Assembly: GCA_030950365.1 (NCBI GenBank)
Contig: JAUZRQ010000047.1
Span: 1 to 44,388 of the forward strand
DNA from: Candidatus Zhuqueibacterota bacterium
Lineage (GTDB): Bacteria; Zhuqueibacterota; Zhuqueibacteria; Zhuqueibacterales; Geothermadaptataceae
Direction of reading: 5' to 3'
Length of the DNA stretch: 44,388 nt
Position 1 is the stretch's first letter. Each line of letters begins with the position of its first letter. Both the position numbers and the translations under genes were made by a program. The notes beneath the pieces are model-generated. The model was not told the DNA's origin and made no database searches. It was given only the letters and a program-made list of their open reading frames with translations. Of this stretch, positions 31,687 to 40,907 are shown piece after piece.

Positions 31687-32046
31687 GGGGACGACATGGT
31701 TTCGACGGAGGACAGAGTATCGTAGACGGCATGCCGAGGTTGTCTGGCGCCTCGTAAAATAGCCGGGCAAAAAAGTAAATGCAGATGATTATGCATATGC
31801 CATGGCTGCCTAATTAAACGCAGCCACGTCCTACTAACCAGCGCCACCATGGTTGGATAGGACGACGGTATGGGTGGCTGGTCCGCTGCGGTGCCTGGCT
31901 GTAGCGGACGAGATGCTTCCAGGCTGGCTGCCAAAGGGCTTTGTTCGTTGGGCCCGAGGCGGCGAGACCCAACCAACGAACTAAGCATGTAGAAGTCTAC
32001 GGGGCTTATCCTCCGGACGCGGGTTCGATTCCCGCCGTCTCCACTA
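31687..32046 (+). ncRNA. ssrA: Transfer-messenger RNA (tmRNA)
   Basis: The 5' end GGGGACGACATGGTTTCGACGG and the 3' end GGTTCGATTCCCGCCGTCTCCA are the diagnostic tRNA-like halves. The acceptor stem GGGGACG pairs with CGTCTCC. The tag frame runs from GGC at 31766 to TAA at 31811-31813. It reads G-K-K-V-N-A-D-D-Y-A-Y-A-M-A-A, a 15-residue tag ending in the protease-targeting AMAA. GCA at 31767 is in a frame that meets TAA after three codons, so GGC is the better resume codon, as in Bacteroidetes tmRNAs. CCA is not encoded exactly (CTA follows the discriminator A). A strong terminator follows. It rescues stalled ribosomes. Confidence 0.96.
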
Positions 32047-32048
32047 TG

Positions 32049-32085
32049 AAGCCCCAGCCATGATGAACCATGGCGGGGGCTTTTG
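32049..32085 (+). terminator. Rho-independent terminator of ssrA
   Basis: GCCCC-A-GCCATG (32051-32062) pairs with CATGGC-G-GGGGC (32069-32080) with one A-G mismatch. TTTT follows. Confidence 0.85.
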
Positions 32086-32110
32086 CGTTTTAGCGGATTA
32101 TTTCTCAGTA

Positions 32111-32167
32111 AGCCCTCATTCCCGAGCTTACTCCTTCTTCCCAGGTTGAACTTTGGGAAGGAGGGCT
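32111..32167. repeat. Decayed copy of the CTTCCCA..TGGGAAG palindrome
   Basis: AGCCCTC (32111-32117) pairs with GAGGGCT (32161-32167), and CTTCCCA (32137-32143) pairs with TGGGAAG (32154-32160). The core shares most of its sequence with the perfect palindrome at 25740-25778. It lies between ssrA and the end of menE. Confidence 0.55.
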
Positions 32168-32302
32168 AATAAGCCTCGGCGGCCTCCACATCCCTGCGAG
32201 AGATTCGCTTTTCTTGATTACGAGATTTTCATGAATGGCCGAAAAGTTGCCGCAAGAAAATTAATACACTCAACATTTTCGGGTTGGCTTACTGCCAGGA
32301 AA

Positions 32303-33757
32303 TCACCGGCGTTTCGACATCCGTTCTTCGGCCAGTGCGGCCAGTTGACGGCGGCCCGGTTTGATACCAGTCTGCGCCAACTCGCGCGGCAACGGGAAAA
32401 ACGCAATGGGGATTTTGAACCGCGCCAGCCGCCCGGCCAAAAACACCCGCATGGATGCCTCATCCAAACCTTCATCATCCTCCATCTCCACAAACGCCAC
32501 CGGCCGCTGTCCGAACTCGGCATCCGGCACGGGCACCACGATGGCCTGCAGCACCCCCGGAAATGGCAGCAGCGCCTGCTCGATCTCTTCCGGCTGAATG
32601 TTTTCACCGCCGGAGATGAACAGGTTGTCCTTGCGGCCCGTGACTTCCAGCAGGCCCTGCGCGTTCCAGTGGCCGAGGTCGCCGGTGGCAAACCAGCCTT
32701 CGGCATCAAAAGGCTCGTGCAGCCGGTCGTCATGGACATAGCCAAGAAAGCGCGTCCGGCCTTTGACGAGGATTTCGCCATGCGCATGGATTTTTAGCTC
32801 GCGGTACGGCAGCAACCGTCCGGCCGTGAACAACGTTGCCAGCGCTGCGCCGGGCGGCGTGGCGGTCACCTGCGAGGCCATTTCGGTCAGGCCGTAACTG
32901 GTGTGAATGGCCAGGCCCTGCTCATGCGCTGCTTCGATCAGCGAACGCGGCATGCCGCTACCGCCGAGCAGTATGGCTTTCAGTCCGCGCAACGTTTCCA
33001 CGCTTTGCGGATCCTGCAGCATCCGGTAGAGCTGGGTCGAAACCATCGACACATGGGTAATGCGGTGCGCGCGAATGGCCGCAGCGAGATTGTGGCGGTC
33101 TTGCGGCACCACGACCGCGCCGTCGCCCAGCATGGCGCGGAACAGAATCGCCAGTCCGCCAACGTGGTACAGCGGCAGCGACAGCAGCCAGCGATCACCG
33201 GCACCGAAAGGAATGTTTTCGCCCGCGCCGAGCGCACTATAATAGTGATTGCCGTAACTGTGCAGCGCCGCCTTGGGCTCGCCCGTGCTGCCTGAGGTGA
33301 AGATGATGCTGACCGGCTGCGATTCTGAAATGGATTCGGGGAACTCAATGGTGCCGGTGACAGGACCTTTCAGCAAAGTGTTCGCGGAGAAAATCGTCAG
33401 AGATGGGCTGGTGTCGGTTTCAACGGACCGATCGGTTATCAGCCCAGCGGCGGAAATGCGTTGAACTAGCCGCAGGGCTTCGGTAGCAGGCAGCCGGGTG
33501 CTGATCGGGCAGGCTACGTAGCCAGCCGCGATGCAGGCCTGCAGCAGCAAAACCAGCGATTGCGGATCGTGCACCCACATCGCCAGTCGGGCACCAGCGG
33601 GAACTCCACCGGCCTGCCATCGCGAGGCGATGCCGGCCGCCAGTTGCCGTAATTCAGCATAAGTTAATGTTTGATCGGGTAAAATGAGAGCGGGCCGGTT
33701 CGGGGCGGTGCGTGCGGCCCGCACCAACAACGATGGCAATTCCACTGGAGAATGCAT
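32303..33757 (-). CDS. menE: o-Succinylbenzoate-CoA ligase
   Basis: The 484-residue adenylate-forming enzyme activates o-succinylbenzoate to its CoA thioester in menaquinone synthesis. Core motifs are SIIFTSGSTGEPKAALHS (phosphate loop), LYHVGGLAILFRAML, YGLTEMASQ, GWFATGDLGHW and GRKDNLFISGGENI. The C-terminal catalytic Lys is in QTGIKPGRRQ. The VGGL after LPLYH is typical of MenE rather than general acyl-CoA ligases, and the length is normal. Its ATG overlaps the stop of the upstream pRiA4b-like gene by one base (TGATG), which implies translational coupling, and menA lies upstream of that. Its substrate would come from MenC, which is not encoded in this window. Confidence 0.93.
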   Translation of the reverse strand: MHSPVELPSLLVRAARTAPNRPALILPDQTLTYAELRQLAAGIASRWQAGGVPAGARLAMWVHDPQSLVLLLQACIAAGYVACPISTRLPATEALRLVQRISAAGLITDRSVETDTSPSLTIFSANTLLKGPVTGTIEFPESISESQPVSIIFTSGSTGEPKAALHSYGNHYYSALGAGENIPFGAGDRWLLSLPLYHVGGLAILFRAMLGDGAVVVPQDRHNLAAAIRAHRITHVSMVSTQLYRMLQDPQSVETLRGLKAILLGGSGMPRSLIEAAHEQGLAIHTSYGLTEMASQVTATPPGAALATLFTAGRLLPYRELKIHAHGEILVKGRTRFLGYVHDDRLHEPFDAEGWFATGDLGHWNAQGLLEVTGRKDNLFISGGENIQPEEIEQALLPFPGVLQAIVVPVPDAEFGQRPVAFVEMEDDEGLDEASMRVFLAGRLARFKIPIAFFPLPRELAQTGIKPGRRQLAALAEERMSKRR

Positions 33758-34584
33758 CAGGCTGAGGGGATAAATTTGGATTCGTCGGGATCGGCGTACG
33801 GTTGGTTGTCCCCCGTGTAGCCGCAGACGCCGACGCGGGGCGAATTGACCAGGGGTAAAAACGTCTCTCCGCTTTGTTCACATTCATGCCGGCGCTGACA
33901 GCGCGGGCAAAGGGCATCGAAGCAATACATGCAAACCGCATCGGCACGGGATTTCTGACATTTCTCACAGAGGACATTATAAGGCGCATTTCGCGCCAGA
34001 ATGCGGATACCGGTATCGGCCGGTCCCTGTCGGACGTTGATGACTTTCCCGGTCAGATCCGTTGATGAGCCGAAATCATAAACATATTCAAACTCAGTGC
34101 CTTGTTTTAAGACGTGCTGGATGGGGATATTGACCTTGCTTGGTTTGATGAAGAGCGATTCAATATCCATGCTGAAAAATTCAAAAGCATCATCGTTAGA
34201 CGCGGTATGTTCAATTTCAATCTCAAAATCATCGATTTCGCTATTTTCTTCTGACCATTCTGCAAAAAGGTTGACTCGGTAGATCTGATCATTGATTTCA
34301 AATTCACTGAGGTGCGAGCAGCACTCCACCCAAAGGTTGCGGATGAAAGCATCCAGATCATAGAGGGTTTTCTGGCCGGCCATTTCGATATGTACCCAAT
34401 AGAAAGACCTCCACGAATTGAGCCGGAGGTGATAGATCGAACCCACGGTTGCAGCCTGTTCCAACTCCTGGGTATCCCGAGCTTTTTTCTCGGGGCAGGC
34501 CAACAGGTGCCGGCCAATACTCCGAGACGAAAATTCACGTTTGCAAAACCGACACAAACCGGTGTTTGGGGAGGTGATGTTCAT
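33757..34584 (-). CDS. pRiA4b ORF-3-like protein with zinc fingers at both ends
   Basis: The 275-residue product has a central domain resembling plasmid pRiA4b ORF-3 (IS1096 TnpR-like) proteins. LRLNSWRSFYWVHIEM begins it, and VLKQGTEFEYVYDFGSSTDLTGKV is the characteristic DFGD-like segment. It is flanked by an N-terminal finger (CRFCKREF..RHLLAC) and a C-terminal cluster of about seven cysteines (CEKC, CMYC, CPRC, HEC). The latter looks like a B-box or double zinc ribbon. The start at MNITSPN follows AAGGG seven bases upstream; an in-frame ATG lies eight codons earlier. It sits between menA and menE and touches menE by one base. No role in menaquinone synthesis is known for this family, so regulation or simple hitch-hiking are both possible. 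Confidence 0.75.
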   Translation of the reverse strand: MNITSPNTGLCRFCKREFSSRSIGRHLLACPEKKARDTQELEQAATVGSIYHLRLNSWRSFYWVHIEMAGQKTLYDLDAFIRNLWVECCSHLSEFEINDQIYRVNLFAEWSEENSEIDDFEIEIEHTASNDDAFEFFSMDIESLFIKPSKVNIPIQHVLKQGTEFEYVYDFGSSTDLTGKVINVRQGPADTGIRILARNAPYNVLCEKCQKSRADAVCMYCFDALCPRCQRRHECEQSGETFLPLVNSPRVGVCGYTGDNQPYADPDESKFIPSA

Positions 34585-34657
34585 GGTAGCGCCCTTGTGT
34601 ATCATCATTCAAAACCGTCGTTCAAACACAACCGCCGGTGCCACTGATGTCATGGCG

Positions 34658-35542
34658 TCAAAGCAACCAGCCGATAGCAAAGATGAGGCTATAAAACAGC
34701 AGAAGCTGTCCCGTGGACGCAAGCACGCCGTTCAGCATCCGGGCATCTTCAAACCGGAAAACGGTCTTGATGGCCGGATAGGCCAGGAGCAACAGGCTCC
34801 ATACCAATAACAGCGCGATGCTTTTCTCCGCTGCACGGTAAAGATAGGTGGCAATGAACAGGGCCGATAGCAGAGTCAGCACATATTCCATTTGCGCAAA
34901 CGTTTTGCCGAAGCGCACGGCCATGGTTTTTTTACCCGCCTTGCGGTCTTGCTCGATGTCCCGCAGATTGTTGACGGTTAGCAGCGCCACAGAAATCAGG
35001 CCAGGAGCCAGCCCCGCGATGATGGCTTCTCGCGTGACCGTGAGCGCCTGCACGTAATAGGTGCCGGCCACGGCCACCGGTCCGAAAAAGAGCAGCACAA
35101 ACAGATCGGCCAGGCCGGTGTAGCCCAGCGCAAACGGCGTCGCCGTATAAATAATACCGAGAAAGATCGATACCAGACCAATGATAACGATGGGCCAGCC
35201 GCCGCGCCATACGAGATAAATGCCCAGCAAAAAGGCCAGACCGAACGCGACGATGAACGCCTTTTTCATGGCTTCGGGGCGGACGAGTCCGGCCTGGGTG
35301 GCGCGGGTCGGTCCAAGGCGTTCCTGCGTATCCGCGCCTTTGAGGAAATCGAAATAATCGTTGGCGAAGTTGGTGCCGATCTGGATCAGAATGGCGCCGA
35401 AAAAGGCCGCCAGCGTCGCGGGCAGGTGAAAGCGGCCATCGGCGATGGCCATGGCCGTGCCCATGATCACCGGCGCAATTGAAGCCCACAGGGTTTTGGG
35501 CCGCGCCGCCAGAATCCACACACGTATGCTGGAATCGTTCAT
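34658..35542 (-). CDS. menA: 1,4-Dihydroxy-2-naphthoate polyprenyltransferase
   Basis: The protein (294 residues) is a UbiA-superfamily membrane prenyltransferase with about eight to nine hydrophobic helices. Its aspartate-rich motifs are NFANDYFDFLKGAD and NNLRDIEQDRKAGKKT, which bind the prenyl diphosphate. ILAARPKTLWASIAPVIMGTA at the start and LGPTRATQAGLV are typical of MenA. It attaches the isoprenoid chain to DHNA, giving demethylmenaquinone. The frame extends to TTG 35572, but ATG 35542 begins the conserved part. It is the first gene of the menA - pRiA4b-like - menE unit, 73 bases ahead of the next start. Confidence 0.93.
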   Translation of the reverse strand: MNDSSIRVWILAARPKTLWASIAPVIMGTAMAIADGRFHLPATLAAFFGAILIQIGTNFANDYFDFLKGADTQERLGPTRATQAGLVRPEAMKKAFIVAFGLAFLLGIYLVWRGGWPIVIIGLVSIFLGIIYTATPFALGYTGLADLFVLLFFGPVAVAGTYYVQALTVTREAIIAGLAPGLISVALLTVNNLRDIEQDRKAGKKTMAVRFGKTFAQMEYVLTLLSALFIATYLYRAAEKSIALLLVWSLLLLAYPAIKTVFRFEDARMLNGVLASTGQLLLFYSLIFAIGWLL

Positions 35543-35892
35543 CGGTTTTCGCGGTTTGCTTCGTTTTTCCAATCGCAGTTCGGGCTATTTCCTGCCATGA
35601 CGCCCCGCCATTAACCGACGGTCAGGAATATTGGCCTAAGGAAATGCTCGCGATGACCGGCCGCAATTTCTCGTAAGAGTGTCGGTTACCGGTATGCTAA
35701 ATATACGATTTTCGTGTGATAGCGGTCAATGGTTATTTACACCAGTGCAATAATTTTGACATTTATTACGAAAGTTCGCTTTTTTTTTCGCCAACGTGGT
35801 ATGATGAACCTTAATAGATATTAAGGCGGAATAGGACGAGAAATTTGTCACCAGGACGGTCAGAGTAATGCGAAAAAATTAGGTAATGATAT
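35543..35892. other. Divergent intergenic region between menA and the Kelch gene
   Basis: No gene is supported. TTGACA occurs at 35756-35761 on the plus strand but lacks a good -10 box at the right distance; TATGAT at 35800-35805 lacks a matching -35 box. Promoters for both neighbours should lie here. Confidence 0.4.
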
Positions 35893-37098
35893 ATGACAGC
35901 GTATTTTCAAAGCTGGTTTCAAATGCCTGGCCATGCGCAAGGCATTTCTGTGCGTGCACTGAGCCGCCTTCTCATTGCCACGGCCCTGATGGCCCAGGCC
36001 TGCGCCGGAACCAAACACACCAATAGCGGCAGTGTGGGAACAGACATCGAGCCGATCGCTCAGCCAGCCGGCGAACAACTTAGCCAGTGGGTTGATTTGA
36101 CGGCCGTGGCCAACCGTGACACCTTCCCGCCAGCGGCTGAAGATGCAACGCTCATCTACGATTCCGCCGAAAAACGCGTCATTTTGTTTGGCGGTAAAAA
36201 TGATGCCGATGAGAATCTGAATCAGGTCTGGATTCTTGATCTGAATCATTACACATGGCGTCGCGTTGTAACGCAAGGAGCTATTCCTCCGTCTTCCGAA
36301 GATCATGTTTGCGTGTATGATCCGGTGAACCAGCAGATGTTGCTGCACGGTGGCGAGGATGGCGATACGCGCAACATTCTCTGGAGCCTCGATCTTTTCA
36401 CATTTGAATGGCATGATTTAACTTCTCCTATTTCGCCGTATCTGGAAAATCATACGGCCGTGTATAATAGCATCAACAAAGGCATGATCCTCTTTGGCGG
36501 GGAGACCTACGGAATTCACTCCAATGAAATCTGGTCGCTGGATTTGGACCCGGAATCGGTCACCTTTCTCAAGTGGATGAAACTACCGTCCAGGGGCGTT
36601 GCGCCCAAACCACGTTCGGATCACGTTGCCGTATTCGATAGCCTCCGCAACCGCATGGTTATTTTCGGGGGGTGGCGCAAGGACGACCGCATGCTGCTGG
36701 ATGATACCTGGGCCTACTCCTTCCGCAGGCGGAAATGGCGACGCATTAAAACAAAAAAGTCGCATCCGCCGGCGCGTCGGCATGCGGTGGGGATTTATTT
36801 CCCACCACGCAACTGGTTCATCATCCACGGCGGATACGGCGAACGCGGTTTTCTGAACGACGTATGGGCCTTCGATCTGACCTATGATGTGTGGATCAAT
36901 ATCACGCCCGGGCCGCAACCGCGCATTGATCATCAGGCGTTTTACGATCCCATCCGTGGCCAGGTGATTATTTATGGCGGGGATGCAAAATTGGCCAGGA
37001 AATTTCACGATGTCTGGGGGCTGGACATTTTGCCCAATTGGGATGTGAAATCCATATTGCGCGCAACCGGTTCGGAATTGCGCCGCCCCCGCCGGTGA
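35893..37098 (+). CDS. Exported Kelch-repeat beta-propeller protein
   Basis: The 401-residue product has a signal-like N-terminus (LLIATALMAQACAG). It may be a lipoprotein, although the residues before Cys37 are not a classical lipobox. It has six Kelch-type blades marked by paired glycines: VILFGGKND, MLLHGGEDG, MILFGGETYG, MVIFGGWRKD, FIIHGGYGE and VIIYGGDAK. The blades also show the usual D-x-W-x-L/F-D-L tryptophan pattern. A six-bladed propeller with no catalytic residues is expected, probably for binding in the envelope. The gene lies on the opposite strand between the two blocks of menaquinone genes and is not obviously related to them. Met11 is an alternative start. Confidence 0.8.
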   Translation: MTAYFQSWFQMPGHAQGISVRALSRLLIATALMAQACAGTKHTNSGSVGTDIEPIAQPAGEQLSQWVDLTAVANRDTFPPAAEDATLIYDSAEKRVILFGGKNDADENLNQVWILDLNHYTWRRVVTQGAIPPSSEDHVCVYDPVNQQMLLHGGEDGDTRNILWSLDLFTFEWHDLTSPISPYLENHTAVYNSINKGMILFGGETYGIHSNEIWSLDLDPESVTFLKWMKLPSRGVAPKPRSDHVAVFDSLRNRMVIFGGWRKDDRMLLDDTWAYSFRRRKWRRIKTKKSHPPARRHAVGIYFPPRNWFIIHGGYGERGFLNDVWAFDLTYDVWINITPGPQPRIDHQAFYDPIRGQVIIYGGDAKLARKFHDVWGLDILPNWDVKSILRATGSELRRPRR

Positions 37099-37337
37099 GC
37101 AGGCCGCAAAACCACGTTTTCCTGGCGATCCCGGCCCGGTTTTCCGCCATCCTGGCAGGGCGCCACGCCCTGTCAGGGGGTAAATCGCAACGCTTTGGTA
37201 GTCCCCGAGATGGCCTATTGCAAACCACAGATTTCACAGATTATCACGAATTTTTATGAAAATCTTTCTGCATTAAGGCTTTCCGCTTCGCGCGCTTTGT
37301 GGTTAAACAAAATTTCTTAAAGCTGTTGCCATTTCAG

Positions 37338-37364
37338 CAAAAACACACCGTCGGAGACGGTGTG
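37338..37364 (-). terminator. Second minus-strand terminator after menB
   Basis: CACACCGTC (37344-37352) and GACGGTGTG (37356-37364) form a 9-bp stem with a 3-base loop. The A-run on its left reads as T on the minus strand, so this is probably a back-up to the terminator next to menB. Confidence 0.7.
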
Positions 37365-37441
37365 GGATCGGCTGACCTCTCGCTGCGAAAGGCACCAATA
37401 AAGAACGCTGGCCGGGATTGGGACCCTGCCAGCGTAAAATA

Positions 37442-37475
37442 TAAAAAACCCCGGCAGGCAAACGCCCGACGGGGG
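37442..37475 (-). terminator. Terminator of the menF-D-H-B operon
   Basis: On the minus strand CCCCG-T-CGGGC pairs with GCCTG-C-CGGGG, with one mismatch and one G-T pair, and six T follow. It lies 24 bases past the menB stop codon. Confidence 0.85.
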
Positions 37476-37498
37476 ATGAGTTGCTTTCGGTCAACCGA

Positions 37499-38320
37499 TT
37501 ACGGGCGCCGGGGGAATTTGGCGAAGTTGGGCTTGCGCTTTTCCAGAAACGCGTTTCGGCCTTCCTGTCCCTCTTCGGTCATGTAAAACAGCATCGTTGC
37601 GTTGCCGGCCAGCTCTTGCAGGCCCGCCTGCCCGTCGCAATCGGCATTGAACGCGGCCTTGAGGCAGCGAATGGCGATGGGCGAATGTTGCAGAATCTCT
37701 TTTGCCCATTTCACCGTCTCTTCTTCCAGTTTTTCATACGGCACCACGGCGTTGACCAGTCCCATTTCCAGAGCCTGCTGCGCATTGTATTGCCGGCACA
37801 GATACCAGATTTCCCGCGCTTTTTTCTGCCCGACGATGCGCGCCAGGTAGCTCGCGCCGTAGCCGCCATCGAAGGAGCCCACCTTCGGCCCGGTTTGCCC
37901 GAAAATGGCATTGTCCGCCGCAATGGTCAAATCGCACATCACGTGCAGCACGTGGCCGCCGCCAATGGCATATCCCGCCACCATGGCGATCACCGGCTTC
38001 GGGCAGGTGCGGATCATGCGCTGAAATTCAAGCACGTTCAGGCGGTGCACGCCGCGATCGTCTTTATAGCCGGAATCCCCACGCACACGCTGATCGCCGC
38101 CGGAGCAAAACGCCTCTTTGCCCTCGCCGGTCAAAATGATCACGCCGATGTCGAGATCGTTGCGGGCGTCTTCCAGCGCGACCTTCATTTCTTCCACCGT
38201 CAGGGGCCGGAACGCATTGCGCACTTCCGGCCGATTGATGGTGATTTTGGCAATGCCTTCCGCCTTGTGATACTTGATGTCGGTAAACTGGCCAGCCTCA
38301 ACCCAGTTGATGGTGCTCAT
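37499..38320 (-). CDS. menB: 1,4-Dihydroxy-2-naphthoyl-CoA synthase
   Basis: The 273-residue crotonase-fold enzyme closes the second ring, converting o-succinylbenzoyl-CoA to DHNA-CoA. The MenB-specific segments are [74 protein letters not shown] and the C-terminal [18 protein letters not shown]. The [11 protein letters not shown] motif carries the bicarbonate-site Gly and the active-site Asp of type I MenB enzymes. It overlaps menH by four bases and is the last gene of the operon, with two terminators behind it. Confidence 0.97.
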   Translation of the reverse strand: MSTINWVEAGQFTDIKYHKAEGIAKITINRPEVRNAFRPLTVEEMKVALEDARNDLDIGVIILTGEGKEAFCSGGDQRVRGDSGYKDDRGVHRLNVLEFQRMIRTCPKPVIAMVAGYAIGGGHVLHVMCDLTIAADNAIFGQTGPKVGSFDGGYGASYLARIVGQKKAREIWYLCRQYNAQQALEMGLVNAVVPYEKLEEETVKWAKEILQHSPIAIRCLKAAFNADCDGQAGLQELAGNATMLFYMTEEGQEGRNAFLEKRKPNFAKFPRRP

Positions 38321-39141
38321 GTTTTCCCTCTCCTTCTATTTTGTATGAATTCATGGATGGTTTTCACAAACAAGTCAGGATGCTCAAAATGTATGGTATG
38401 ACCGGTATCTTTTGCAACAACGAAACGCGCATTTTTGCACCGGGAATGCATGTCGGATAAAATCGTGACGAACTTCGGATCGCGTTCGCCGGCAAGCAGC
38501 AGGGTGGGAACGGACAATTCGGCCAGTTTCGGCCACAGGGAAGGCATCACGCCGGTGCCCATGTGCCGCAGCGATTGGATCAGCCCTTCGGCGCGGTTGC
38601 GCAAACGCCGCTGCAACAGGTGCGGAAAATCGGGATGCTCCCGCAGACTGGCAAAAATCGGCTGCGCGTACCATTCGCGCAGAAATTCTGGCAGGGACCG
38701 CGTTTGCAGCCGCTCGATCCATCGGGCATCGTGCTGACGGCGCGCCGCGCGCGCGTCTTTGGAATCCAGTCCCGGCGAAGCCGACTCCAGCACCAGCCAG
38801 TCGAAATGCTCCGGATACTGCAGAGCCAGATACAGCGCCAGCCGGCCGCCCATGGAATAGCCGATAAGCCCGCAGGGAGAAAATGCCTCGCGTTCCAGCA
38901 GGTCAATCAGAGCGCGCGCGGTGGCGGTCATGCCATGGCCTTCGGCGCCGGACGGCGCTTCGGTGAGACCGTGGCCGGGCAGATCCGGCGCCAGCGCATC
39001 GAGATCAAAATCCGGGTGTGCGGCCACGGATTGCCAGTCCGCACAGTTGCCCAGAAAGCCGTGTAGCAAAAGCGCCCGCGGCGCGCCCCGGCGGCCGTAG
39101 CGGTGCGCGTGAAAGCGAATGTCCGGCTTGCCGACCGTCAA
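38317..39141 (-). CDS. menH: MenH-type SHCHC synthase (alpha/beta hydrolase)
   Basis: The 274-residue alpha/beta-hydrolase fits MenH, which eliminates pyruvate from the MenD product to give SHCHC. The nucleophile elbow is GYSMGGR, the acid is Asp in [10 protein letters not shown] and the His is in [23 protein letters not shown] near residue 25 and LPGHG are MenH-like. As a lone gene it could be any hydrolase; the assignment rests on four-base overlaps with menD upstream and menB downstream, in the classical menF-D-H-B order. Confidence 0.9.
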   Translation of the reverse strand: MTVGKPDIRFHAHRYGRRGAPRALLLHGFLGNCADWQSVAAHPDFDLDALAPDLPGHGLTEAPSGAEGHGMTATARALIDLLEREAFSPCGLIGYSMGGRLALYLALQYPEHFDWLVLESASPGLDSKDARAARRQHDARWIERLQTRSLPEFLREWYAQPIFASLREHPDFPHLLQRRLRNRAEGLIQSLRHMGTGVMPSLWPKLAELSVPTLLLAGERDPKFVTILSDMHSRCKNARFVVAKDTGHTIHFEHPDLFVKTIHEFIQNRRRGKT

Positions 39142-40907
39142 GCCGCCTCCTCCAGGGCTGCGATGATGCGCTGCTGCACCTGCTCGTGCAGCTCATGGTT
39201 GGCTTCGCGGTTTGTACGGATTTCAATCAAGGCAGAACGCGCTGTGGCCACCGCCCGGGCATACGCGGCCGTAAATTCGCCCAGGGTGGCAGGCTGAGCA
39301 TATGTCAGACCGAAAGCCTCCGCGATGCGCCCGAAGGTGAGATCGTGCGGGGTGCCGAAAAAACGCTCGAAGTGCTCGCGGACGGCATGCACCGGCAGGA
39401 ACGAAAAAATGCCGCCGCCCTGGTTGTTGAGCACGATCAGCACCAGCGGCACCGGGCTGTTTTTCAACAGCCACAGGGAATTCAAATCGTGGATCAGGGC
39501 GAGATCGCCGAGCACGGCGGTGGTAAGCCGGCCGAGGCCATGCGCAAAACCACAGGCTGTGGCCAGGTTGCCGTCGATACCGCTGGCGCCGCGGTTCACC
39601 GCAATACGCACGTCGCGGGCCGCCGCATCGCCGAACATGTCCATGTCGCGGATGGGCATGCTGTTGGCCAGAAACAGGCCGGCGCTCTCCGGCAGCGCCT
39701 GCGACAGCCGCCGCAAAACACCCTGCTCGCTGACCGGCTGTTCATCCCGAAATTCTTGCTGCAGCGCCCGCGCGATCCGGTCGGACCGCAACTGCAGTTC
39801 GGCCCAATACGCCTCATTCCGCGTGGGTTTGACGGCCCCGGTCAGGGCGCGGCAAAATTCGGCCACATCCGCCAGAATGCGATGGTTCACCCGGTGCTCG
39901 GGATCCAGCCGCGCGGAAAACGGCGCCACGTGGATGAGCTCGATGCCGTGGTGGCGGGCAAGCATCTGCAAAAACCGCTTCGACACCACGCGCTTGCCCA
40001 GCAGCAAAATCACATCCGGCGCCACCTCCTGCCGGAGGGTTTCGGACAGCAGCAACAGATCAAAGTAGGGAATCAGTCTGTCCGTGCGGCGTTCGAGCCG
40101 CAGCCCGGAGCCGACATCCGCCGCCAGCGGCCAGCGCAGTTCATCCGCCATCCGGACGACGGCATCGGCGGTTTCCGGCGAATCGAGCTGCCCGACCATA
40201 ATGAGCCCTTTTTGCGCCTGGTGGAACCGCTCCGCAAGTTCATCGATCATGACTTCGGACGGCGATAGCGGTGCGGTGAAATGGGTGGTGTAGGGCTGCA
40301 GATGATTTTGCCAGGAAACAATCGAACTTAGATAGGCATCCCAATCGCGCTCTTCCGGCTGCAACGGCGTCAACGGCTCGCGAAATGGACAATTGAGATG
40401 CACCGGCCCAGGCGTGGGCGACTGGCTGCGGAACACGGCCTGATCCACCGTGGTGAGCACCACTTCGGGAGCGATGCGTTCATCGGGGCAGGGCATATCG
40501 AAAAACCAGCGCACGTGATTGCCATACAATTTGATTTGATCGATGGTTTGATTGGCGCCGGTTTGCCGCAGCTCGGGCGGACGGTCGGCGGTGAGCACAA
40601 GCATCGGCACAAAATCCACGCTGGCCTCGATGATGGCCGGCAGATAGTTGGCTGCCGCCGTGCCGGATGTGCAGATGAGCGCCGCCGGTTTGCCAGTGGC
40701 GCGGGCATAGCCCAGCGCAAAATAGGCGGCGGCGCGTTCATCGTAAAACAATTCGGACTGCGCGCGGCCGTTGCGAGCCACGGCCAGAGTGAGCGGGGTG
40801 GAACGCGAACCGGGAGAGATGCAAAAAAAAGAACAGCCCTGGCGCACCAGTTCTTCGACGAGGAGATCAGCCCACAGGCTGTTCAGAGTGAGCGGCTGGC
40901 TCAGCAT
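39138..40907 (-). CDS. menD: SEPHCHC synthase (MenD)
   Basis: The protein (589 residues) is the thiamine-diphosphate enzyme that joins isochorismate and 2-oxoglutarate, the first committed step of menaquinone synthesis. FCISPGSRSTPL near residue 30, ERAAAYFALGYARATGKPAALICTSGTAAANYLPAIIEA and LVLTADRPPELRQTGANQTIDQ are strong MenD signatures. The ThDP motif is GDLALIHDLNSL..NNQGGGIF. I use the ATG at 40907, which overlaps the menF end by seven bases; a GTG at 40961 would extend the protein inside menF. It overlaps menH by four bases. Confidence 0.97.
   Translation of the reverse strand: MLSQPLTLNSLWADLLVEELVRQGCSFFCISPGSRSTPLTLAVARNGRAQSELFYDERAAAYFALGYARATGKPAALICTSGTAAANYLPAIIEASVDFVPMLVLTADRPPELRQTGANQTIDQIKLYGNHVRWFFDMPCPDERIAPEVVLTTVDQAVFRSQSPTPGPVHLNCPFREPLTPLQPEERDWDAYLSSIVSWQNHLQPYTTHFTAPLSPSEVMIDELAERFHQAQKGLIMVGQLDSPETADAVVRMADELRWPLAADVGSGLRLERRTDRLIPYFDLLLLSETLRQEVAPDVILLLGKRVVSKRFLQMLARHHGIELIHVAPFSARLDPEHRVNHRILADVAEFCRALTGAVKPTRNEAYWAELQLRSDRIARALQQEFRDEQPVSEQGVLRRLSQALPESAGLFLANSMPIRDMDMFGDAAARDVRIAVNRGASGIDGNLATACGFAHGLGRLTTAVLGDLALIHDLNSLWLLKNSPVPLVLIVLNNQGGGIFSFLPVHAVREHFERFFGTPHDLTFGRIAEAFGLTYAQPATLGEFTAAYARAVATARSALIEIRTNREANHELHEQVQQRIIAALEEAA

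Larger units (their letters stand above)
37099..37498. other. Intergenic region with three hairpins downstream of menB
   Basis: No gene is supported. After the Kelch gene there is ordinary sequence with a CACAGATTTCACAGATTATCACGAATTTTTATG-like string around 37220-37260, a type seen between genes in many bacteria. Hairpins at 37344-37364, 37405-37435 and 37449-37475 lie in a row. The first and third read as terminators on the minus strand. Confidence 0.5.

Noticed and set aside
31620-31988. 122-codon minus-strand open frame
   Set aside because: It lies across the tmRNA gene and has no domain content; the RNA explains the sequence.
35756-35805. Sigma70 promoter for the Kelch gene
   Set aside because: TTGACA and TATGAT are both present but about 38 bases apart, too far to work together.
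37200-37265. CRISPR-like or tandem repeat near the CACAGATTTCACAGATT string
   Set aside because: Only one short imperfect duplication is present and no spacer pattern follows.
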